Shown here: piece by piece, positions 33,366 to 39,091 of the stretch
How positions within the stretch are numbered: the first letter of the stretch is position 1
Layout of the letters: every line of letters begins with the position of its first letter
DNA from: an uncultured Helicobacter sp.
GTDB lineage: Bacteria; Campylobacterota; Campylobacteria; Campylobacterales; Helicobacteraceae
Reading direction: 5' to 3'
Assembly: GCF_937893305.1 (NCBI RefSeq)
Contig: NZ_CALBGN010000014.1
Coordinates: forward strand, 1 to 39,091
DNA: 39,091 nucleotides
Made by a program: the position numbers and the translations under genes
Notes under the pieces: generated by a model
What the model saw: the letters and a program-made list of their open reading frames with translations, nothing else
Databases searched by the model: none
What the model was told of the DNA's origin: nothing

Positions 33366-35384
33366 TTAGATTTTTTTCTTATTTGCATCCTCTAAAATTG
33401 CTTTAGCAATTTCAGAAACATTTTGAGAAATATCAGAGCTTGTATTTGCGATACCTACATTTTCTTGCGTTACAGTTTCTAAATTTGAAATTGCCTCATT
33501 AATTTGTGTAATACCAGCAGTTTGCTCTCTAATAGATTCTGCCATATCATTGATACTTTGCACCAATAAATTTGCATTTGCCTCAATTTCACCAAGAGAT
33601 TTCCCTGTGCGTTCAGCTAGTTTTCTCACTTCATCTGCAACAACAGCAAATCCTCTTCCGTGTTCTCCTGCTCTTGCTGCTTCAATAGCTGCATTTAATG
33701 CTAGTAAGTTTGTTTGATCGGCAATATCTCTAATAATTCCAATAACACTTTTAATATCTTCAGTTTGCTGAATAACTTCTTGTGTTCTGCCGCTTACATT
33801 ATGCATTGAACTTGTGATTTCCTCTACGGCTGCTGCTGTTTGCTGTAAAGAAGATGCTTGAGAATTAGAAGAATGAGTTAAAGAATTAACTGCTTCTTCC
33901 AATTTACTACTTTGCTCATTAAGAGAATTTGCAAATTCTAAAGAAGTCTTAAGCATTTTACGAATTTCTTCGCCCAAAGTATTTGTTACTACTTCTACTC
34001 GTCCCTGCGCATTTGCTACTTGGGTGCTAAAATCAAGTGCTACAAAGCTATCAAAAACACGATTTAATTCTGGTAAATCTTTACCAATTGCGCTAGATAA
34101 CAAACTTAACAATTCATTAACCACATCACGCAAATGATTTAACTGCGGATTTGAACCATTCAATTCAATAATAGAATCCGCATAACCATCTTTTGCTCTT
34201 TGGATAATTCTAACAGATTCTTCAACGAGAGCTTCATCCTTTTGAAGTCCCTTTTTTGTTTGATCAATATTTGCATTAATCGCGTGCGCCATTGTTCCAA
34301 TTTCATCGTGGCTATTGATTTCTAATGGTTTTGGAGCAACTTTACTTTCGTGATTCAAATATTTAAAGAAATCAATTAATGTAGATTTAATTGTATTTAA
34401 AGGATTAGTAAAATAACGAATGATAAACAAAATCACAATCGCACCAATCACAATCATAATCACTGCCAGAATAATTGTTTCAATTAAACTTTTATTAATT
34501 GCTGCTGTATAATCACTCTTATCTGCCGTAGCAACAATTGTCCAGCCAAAAGGAAATTGCTTATAATATCCAAGCTTATCAATAACTTGTCCATTTCTTA
34601 AGGTTAAGTTATAGTCAATCTCACCCTCTTTTTTTGCATTGGCTTGGAGATCTTGCTTGAGTGCAGTTTCAACATCTTTAGATAAACCACTTTTTACAAA
34701 TTCCATATCTTCGTGAGAGAAGATTGCACCATTACTATCTGTGATAAATACACTCATAGAAGGAAGTTCTGGATTTTTAAAGGACTCGAAGCGTGCTTGA
34801 AACTGATCAACTTGAATATCCATTCCAACAACACCAATGAACTTTCCATTCTTAATAATAGGCATAGTTGCAGTAGCAAAAGAATCTCCTTTATATTTTC
34901 CCACTTCGCTAACATACACAGGAGTAATAATCCCGGCATTTGCCTGTTTTGTTTGGATATACCAAGGGCGTTGGCGCAAATCTACATTCCCTACATCATC
35001 CCACTCTGAAGAAAAATTTGTCTCCCCCTCACTATTATAATCTTGCAAAATTGCTTTTCCATCTTCTTCATAAACAATAAACATTAAAGGATATTTTACT
35101 AAGGCTGAAGCAGTATCTAAAATAATGCGCTGCTGCACAATATTATCTTTATCGATTCTTGAAAGATCTCTTGCAAGCACACGCAAATGTTCTTGTGCCT
35201 CTTCACCCATAGTAATATAAATACTCTTATAAGCAGACTCTAGCGTTTGTTTTTGGATTCCACGATAAAGCTCCTGCACATCTCCTGAAGTGTTTTGAAA
35301 GTTAAATGCACTAATAACCATAATAATAATGGCAAAGATAGCAACTGCACTTGCAGTTAATTTACCGCCTAATGAACGCAGCAT
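33366..35384 (-). CDS. Chemoreceptor with dCache sensor domain
   Basis: A 672-residue methyl-accepting chemotaxis protein: TM1 about 9-26, a double Cache periplasmic domain (about 30-300), TM2 303-324, a HAMP-like linker, and a long signalling coiled coil with the highly conserved hairpin DQTNLLALNAAIEAARAGEH and GFAVVADEVRKLAERT. The sensor contains RPWY (139-142), Y157 and D189, placed as in the amino-acid-binding dCache motif (R-x-W-Y, Tyr 16 later, Asp), so an amino acid is a reasonable ligand guess. It ends NKKKI. It is divergent from a second chemoreceptor gene, and a terminator hairpin follows. Confidence 0.9.
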   Translation of the reverse strand: MLRSLGGKLTASAVAIFAIIIMVISAFNFQNTSGDVQELYRGIQKQTLESAYKSIYITMGEEAQEHLRVLARDLSRIDKDNIVQQRIILDTASALVKYPLMFIVYEEDGKAILQDYNSEGETNFSSEWDDVGNVDLRQRPWYIQTKQANAGIITPVYVSEVGKYKGDSFATATMPIIKNGKFIGVVGMDIQVDQFQARFESFKNPELPSMSVFITDSNGAIFSHEDMEFVKSGLSKDVETALKQDLQANAKKEGEIDYNLTLRNGQVIDKLGYYKQFPFGWTIVATADKSDYTAAINKSLIETIILAVIMIVIGAIVILFIIRYFTNPLNTIKSTLIDFFKYLNHESKVAPKPLEINSHDEIGTMAHAINANIDQTKKGLQKDEALVEESVRIIQRAKDGYADSIIELNGSNPQLNHLRDVVNELLSLLSSAIGKDLPELNRVFDSFVALDFSTQVANAQGRVEVVTNTLGEEIRKMLKTSLEFANSLNEQSSKLEEAVNSLTHSSNSQASSLQQTAAAVEEITSSMHNVSGRTQEVIQQTEDIKSVIGIIRDIADQTNLLALNAAIEAARAGEHGRGFAVVADEVRKLAERTGKSLGEIEANANLLVQSINDMAESIREQTAGITQINEAISNLETVTQENVGIANTSSDISQNVSEIAKAILEDANKKKI
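33652..33736 (-). repeat. 85-base inverted repeat arm A (chemoreceptor hairpin)
   Basis: This stretch of the first chemoreceptor gene matches 37479-37563 in the second one base for base in inverted orientation, by hand comparison; the flanks are also highly similar. It encodes the conserved signalling hairpin. The two copies are 3.7 kb apart and face each other. Confidence 0.8.
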
Positions 35385-35749
35385 ATTTTCTCCTTTTAGA
35401 TACTTTATATTGAAAGTAAGATTTTATTACTTTAATTATTTATGTTTGATTAATTTTTACAATTACAAATTAAAAGTCTAATTTCTTTCAATGAATATCT
35501 GTATGAAAAACACAATTTGAAATTGTAAAACTAAAAATACTCAAAAAAATATAAAAGTAAAAACAAGAATAATCAAAACTTTTCCATAAAGAAAGAGTAT
35601 AATTAGTAAGTAAATTTATTTTTATATTTTTTAATAAAAAATCAAACTTTTTTATGAAATAATGTAGAGATTTTTATTTAAACTCTATGATTTTAATTTA
35701 AGAATCAGCAAGTAACTTCAACATATTTAATATAAAAAGGATCGCTTTA
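35385..35749. other. Divergent 365-base intergenic region between two chemoreceptor genes
   Basis: A very A/T-rich gap with no credible gene. On the minus side, TATAAA (35409-35404) lies about 20 bases before the first receptor's ATG and AAGGAG directly precedes it. On the plus side a perfect TATAAT at 35598-35603 lies about 147 bases before the second receptor's ATG, and AAGGATCGC precedes that ATG. The long plus-strand leader may be untranslated RNA. No sigma-28 or sigma-54 motif is clear. Confidence 0.5.
35598..35603 (+). promoter_or_regulatory. Possible distant -10 box of the second chemoreceptor gene
   Basis: A perfect TATAAT about 147 bases upstream of the start codon. If it is used, the transcript has a long leader; otherwise a closer weak box such as the TTTAATATAA region near 35726 is used. 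Confidence 0.3.
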
Positions 35750-37849
35750 ATGAGTTTTCACAAACTAAAATTAGGAACAAAAATAGTTTCAACAATTTTA
35801 TTTGTTGTTGTAATTTGTCTAGGAATTATGTCTTATGTAGTCATTTCGCGCTCAACAACGATTCAGCTTCAAGAAACACATAAATTGCTTAATAACACAG
35901 CGGCTAGATTTTCTAATCTTGTTGGTGGATACCTAAATGAAATGTTTGCTGTTTTAGAGTCGCAGCAAAGTATCATTAGCGGTATGATAGACCGCAATGC
36001 AAGAGAAGAAGTGCTTCAAGAAGCCGTTGAAATAATGCTAGATTCTGCAGGAGTTGCAGATTATGGATATTTATATGTAATTGATCCAATGTATTCTGGA
36101 GAAAATATCCGCAATGAAAACTTTAAAACCACGAATGGAAAAATGCTAATTTTAATTACAGATTCCGATATTAGAAACCTTGGTGGGGCAAAAGCTTTAA
36201 AGGCAGATAATGCGATTATAGAAATTCCAAGCGTCCTTAAAGCACTTCAAAGCGGCGAACCAAATGTTGGAATCCCAGCTCTTAGAAATATTGCTAAACA
36301 AGGTGAAAGCGTAGGTGTTGCAATGAACTATCCACTCAAGAATAAAAATGGAAAAATCGTTGCTGTTTTAGGACTGTTTGTAAATCTTAACACTATTTCT
36401 AAAGACATTAACACACAAGAACGCTCCGTATTTAAAGGTGATTACAAAGCTATTATGACTTCTGATGGAATTATTGCAGCACATATTAATCCACAAGCTT
36501 TAGGAAAAAAATTAAGCGAAATAAATCCTCACGAAAGCACCAAAAAAATGCTAGAAGCTGCTAAAGATGGAAAAGATGGAATCTATGAATATTTCAACGC
36601 ACAAGGTGATGAAAGTTTAACAGCTATCAGCACTTTTCAAATTGGCAGAGAAAGTATGAACACGCACTGGAGTGCGTTTATAACAGCACCAATTGATTCT
36701 ATTACAAAACCTGTGCGTTCTCTTACAACAATCATCATTATTTGCACACTTGCAGCTTTAACTATTATCGGCTTAACCTTGTTTTTCTACATCCGCACAC
36801 AAGTTATTGCAAGAATCAATACACTTTGTAATTTGCTTTTTGGATTCTTTAAATATTTAAATTATGAAACAAAGACTCCACCGGCATTTATCAAGCCACG
36901 CGCAGAAGATGAGATAGGTTTAATGGCAGTAGCAATTAATGAGAATATCCAAAAAACACAAAAAGGCTTAGAGCAAGACACGCAGGCAGTTAAAGAATCC
37001 ATTGAAACAGCAAATAGAATCGAGAGTGGAGATTTAACCGCAAGAATCACAGCACATCCTTATAATCCACAATTAAATGAACTCAAAAAAGTGTTAAATG
37101 AAATGTTACAAACCCTACAAGATAAAATAGGAAGTGACACGAATGAAATTGAACGTGTATTCCAAAGTTATACAAATCTAGATTTTACAACAGAAGTCAA
37201 AGATGCTAAAGGTGGAGTGGAGATTACCACAAATACTTTAGGACAAGAAATAAAAACAATGTTAACCACATCAGCAAACTTTGCAAGTGCATTAAGCGCA
37301 AAATCTAAAAACCTAGAAGAGATGATGGGCAAGCTTGTAGAAGGCTCACATCATCAAGCATCATCTTTAGAGCAAACCGCACAAGCAATAGAACAAATCA
37401 CAAGTTCTATGCAAAATGTAAGTTCTAAAACACAAGAGGTAATTAATCAAAGTAGTGATATTAAAAATGTTGTTAATGTTATTAGAGATATTGCCGATCA
37501 AACAAACTTACTAGCATTAAATGCAGCTATTGAAGCAGCAAGAGCAGGAGAACACGGAAGAGGCTTTGCTGTTGTTGCAGATGAAGTTAGAAAACTAGCA
37601 GAACGCACAGGAAAAAGCTTAAGTGAGATTGACGCGAATATTAACATTTTAGCGCAAGGCGTGAATGATATGGGTGAATCTATTAAGGAACAAACTGCAG
37701 GAATTGAACAAATTAATGAAGCAGTTGGGCAACTAGAAAAAATTACACAAAATAATTTAAACATCGCCGATAACACTTCAAATATATCTAAAGATGTTGA
37801 GCAAATTGCACAAGATATTACAGATGACACCAACAAAAAGAAATTCTAA
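35750..37849 (+). CDS. Chemoreceptor with Cache-type sensor domain, second copy
   Basis: A 699-residue methyl-accepting chemotaxis protein. TM1 is about 11-33, the periplasmic sensor about 34-322 (YGYLYVIDPMYSGE, GVAMNYPLKNKNGKIVAVLG), and TM2 324-348. The long cytoplasmic signalling helix region contains DQTNLLALNAAIEAARAGEH and GFAVVADEVRKLAERTGKS. It ends TNKKKF. The sensor differs strongly from the neighbouring receptor, while the signalling part is almost the same, including an 85-base identical stretch of DNA. It does not show the RPWY motif. Its ligand is not predicted. Confidence 0.9.
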   Translation: MSFHKLKLGTKIVSTILFVVVICLGIMSYVVISRSTTIQLQETHKLLNNTAARFSNLVGGYLNEMFAVLESQQSIISGMIDRNAREEVLQEAVEIMLDSAGVADYGYLYVIDPMYSGENIRNENFKTTNGKMLILITDSDIRNLGGAKALKADNAIIEIPSVLKALQSGEPNVGIPALRNIAKQGESVGVAMNYPLKNKNGKIVAVLGLFVNLNTISKDINTQERSVFKGDYKAIMTSDGIIAAHINPQALGKKLSEINPHESTKKMLEAAKDGKDGIYEYFNAQGDESLTAISTFQIGRESMNTHWSAFITAPIDSITKPVRSLTTIIIICTLAALTIIGLTLFFYIRTQVIARINTLCNLLFGFFKYLNYETKTPPAFIKPRAEDEIGLMAVAINENIQKTQKGLEQDTQAVKESIETANRIESGDLTARITAHPYNPQLNELKKVLNEMLQTLQDKIGSDTNEIERVFQSYTNLDFTTEVKDAKGGVEITTNTLGQEIKTMLTTSANFASALSAKSKNLEEMMGKLVEGSHHQASSLEQTAQAIEQITSSMQNVSSKTQEVINQSSDIKNVVNVIRDIADQTNLLALNAAIEAARAGEHGRGFAVVADEVRKLAERTGKSLSEIDANINILAQGVNDMGESIKEQTAGIEQINEAVGQLEKITQNNLNIADNTSNISKDVEQIAQDITDDTNKKKF
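37479..37563 (+). repeat. 85-base inverted repeat arm B (chemoreceptor hairpin)
   Basis: Inverted partner of 33652-33736. Encodes the same signalling hairpin in the second chemoreceptor gene. Confidence 0.8.
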
Positions 37850-37879
37850 ATCCAAAAAAGATGGAATCTTTTTTGGATT
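37849..37879 (+). terminator. Terminator of the second chemoreceptor gene
   Basis: A perfect 14-base stem (AATCCAAAAAAGAT with its complement) around a three-base loop, touching the receptor stop codon. The T run lies within the right arm. The loop region and right arm contain the TGGAATC word. Confidence 0.7.
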
Positions 37880-38000
37880 GAAAGTTTAAAGGAGTGGGTT
37901 TTTAGCGCAGTATCTCCCCCATTTATCCAATACTTTAACACACTAGAAGCCCACACCTTAAATTTTATAGTTTTTAACTCGGCATTTAACCAATCTGCTA

Positions 38001-38006
38001 TATAAT
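38001..38006 (+). promoter_or_regulatory. Promoter -10 box of the cation transporter gene
   Basis: TATAAT 28 bases before the ATG at 38035, with an AAGAG site in between. Good position and sequence. Confidence 0.55.
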
Positions 38007-38034
38007 CAAATCATTTCATATTTAAGAGCTTTGT

Positions 38035-39027
38035 ATGGGTCTTTTCAATAAAGTTTTCAATCAAAAATACAGAACTAGCGTGCGTGATCATCGAGTGCGT
38101 ATCTCATCAGATACTAAAGATTCTATTATTGATAACCAAAAAGAACAATTTGTGCTAAAAGTTTCAATGTTTAGCGCGCTGCTTTTAGCAGTTTTTGGAA
38201 TCGGGTTTGGAATTTTTGTTCAATCAATGGCAGTAATTTTTGATGGTTTTGTCGCCCTTGTTAGCGTAGGACTAGGCGCACTTAGCGTGATTACTTCACG
38301 CTATATTTACAAAGAAGATGATGATATTTTTCAATATGGCTATGTGCGTTTTGAACCTATGGTAAATCTCTTTAAATCCCTCGTGCTAGTCTTTGTGTGT
38401 ATTTACGCCTTTATTAATGCGCTAAAAAGTATTATCCACGGAGGATATGCAGTAGAATTAGGTGGTGCCGCAATTTATAGTCTATGCGCTTTTATCTTTT
38501 GTGCAATCTTATTTGCTTACACACTCCTTTATACAAAATCTTTAGAATCCGACTTAATCCAAGTAGATAATACTGAATGGAAAATTGATTGCGTGCTTTA
38601 TTTGGGAGCTTTAATTGCCTTTGGGATTATTGCTTTTTTACCACAGACAAACACAACTTTTGCGCTTTATGTTGATCCAATTTTACTTGCAATTCTTTCT
38701 TTGTTTCTTTGTATATCTCCAACTCGTATTGCTATTGCAAATTTTAAAGACTTAATAATGGTAGCTCCCATAGAAATTGATGAGAGAATCACGGAAATAA
38801 TGGAGCGCATTAGTAAAGAATTTAATTTTAAAGACTACGATACACATGTTGCAAAATCTGGGCGTTTCTACATGGTAGAAGTTAATATCCTAACAGAAGA
38901 AAATTTTCAACCAAAAAATATACAACAATTTGACATCATTAGAGATCGTATTGCAGAATCTCTAATGATTCCTAGTTATAAAATTTGGCTATCCGTTAGT
39001 TTCACCGCAAACCCTAAATGGTTATAA
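38035..39027 (+). CDS. Cation diffusion facilitator (CDF) family transporter
   Basis: A 330-residue membrane protein with about six helices from residue 40 and a cytoplasmic C-terminal domain (KEFNFKDYDTHVAKSGRFYM and following) as in CDF metal exporters. The helix-2 metal motif is D70-GFV-A74 where active Zn/Cd/Fe types have D-x3-D. The helix-5 motif is E181-WKI-D185 where they have H/D-x3-D. The helix-6 Asp in YVDP (D214) is present. One of the usual four metal ligands is therefore missing and another changed, so the metal may differ or binding may be weak. The gene overlaps the end of an opposite-strand gene by six bases. Confidence 0.85.
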   Translation: MGLFNKVFNQKYRTSVRDHRVRISSDTKDSIIDNQKEQFVLKVSMFSALLLAVFGIGFGIFVQSMAVIFDGFVALVSVGLGALSVITSRYIYKEDDDIFQYGYVRFEPMVNLFKSLVLVFVCIYAFINALKSIIHGGYAVELGGAAIYSLCAFIFCAILFAYTLLYTKSLESDLIQVDNTEWKIDCVLYLGALIAFGIIAFLPQTNTTFALYVDPILLAILSLFLCISPTRIAIANFKDLIMVAPIEIDERITEIMERISKEFNFKDYDTHVAKSGRFYMVEVNILTEENFQPKNIQQFDIIRDRIAESLMIPSYKIWLSVSFTANPKWL

Positions 39028-39091
39028 TCTCCTCCCCCCCCTATGTCCTAAATCTGTAATATACTCTGCAAGTTGTTTGATTTCTTCTTTG
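39022..39091 (-). CDS. C-terminus of an unidentified protein with a G8 tract near its end (partial)
   Basis: The minus strand from the right edge reads an open frame ending in LAEYITDLGHRGGRRL and TAA at 39022. Eight G (39041-39034) lie four codons before the stop. It is tail to tail with the cation transporter, overlapping by six bases. The 22 residues visible are not enough to name the family. Confidence 0.5.
   Translation of the reverse strand, partial: KEEIKQLAEYITDLGHRGGRRL
39034..39041 (-). repeat. Poly-G (G8) tract at the 3' end of a gene
   Basis: Eight consecutive G in the partial gene at the right edge. One G more or less would change the C-terminal residues: G9 gives about nine different residues after GG, and G7 gives a longer tail running into the transporter region. 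This could be slippage-prone. Confidence 0.6.

Noticed and set aside
33248..33388. N-terminal extension of the amino-acid binding protein
   Set aside because: It would run through the terminator hairpin of the chemoreceptor gene and hide the signal peptide and promoter.
37498..37836. A 112-residue minus-strand frame
   Set aside because: Antisense to the conserved signalling part of the second chemoreceptor.
37880..38000. Possible small RNA or hairpin between chemoreceptor and transporter gene
   Set aside because: Only weak, imperfect complementarity and no clear promoter-terminator pair.
1..39091. tRNA, rRNA, CRISPR arrays, insertion sequences, prophage genes
   Set aside because: None were seen by reading; no transposase, integrase or regularly spaced repeats are present.

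Overview
The window is a low-GC (about 35% by eye), densely coded chromosomal segment of a Helicobacter-like Campylobacterota bacterium. The evidence is a complex I operon whose NADH-module genes nuoE and nuoF are replaced by two short unrelated genes, as in H. pylori and Campylobacter jejuni; the pflA, fqrB, ccoS, kchA and cjaA homologues; and TATAAT-only promoters. The mixture of H. pylori-like and C. jejuni-like genes, plus a poly-G-controlled autotransporter, suggests an enterohepatic Helicobacter (pullorum/canadensis-like). That placement is inference, because no database was searched.

Layout: 1-1092 is the 5' part of a minus-strand autotransporter gene, switched OFF here by a G10 tract. 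1211-4590 is pflA-xseB-nitrilase-like. 4647-6443 is a membrane phosphoesterase plus a PilJ-type sensor without an output domain, and a divergent lipoprotein gene lies at 6550-7116. 7146-21055 is the complete 14-gene nuo operon, read right to left from nuoA to nuoN. 21450-22277 is a CjaA-type cysteine-binding lipoprotein gene, then ydcH-like, and rpmB-kchA-argJ. 25331-27040 is maf-ccoS-fqrB, 27111-28014 is fliL-acpS, and 28050-30371 is lysA-pheA. 30425-30918 is a decayed gene. 30931-33247 is a polar amino-acid ABC importer. Two divergent chemoreceptor genes (33366-37849) and a CDF-type cation transporter (38035-39027) follow, and the right edge cuts a gene whose 3' end carries a G8 tract.

The genes form a coherent energy and motility set. 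Complex I lacks an NADH-binding module, so it probably takes electrons from flavodoxin or ferredoxin, and the flavodoxin:quinone reductase homologue FqrB lies about 4 kb away. PflA and FliL act on the flagellar motor, and two chemoreceptors supply sensory input to it. Two amino-acid binding lipoproteins, one with its own transporter, serve uptake, and ArgJ, LysA and PheA serve amino-acid synthesis.

The most unusual signal is not a gene. The word TGGAATC, best extended as AGTTGGAATC, occurs far more often than base composition predicts. It appears on both strands and in different reading frames, and it forms the stems of four apparent terminators. This is the behaviour of a DNA-uptake-type sequence, but that reading is a hypothesis.
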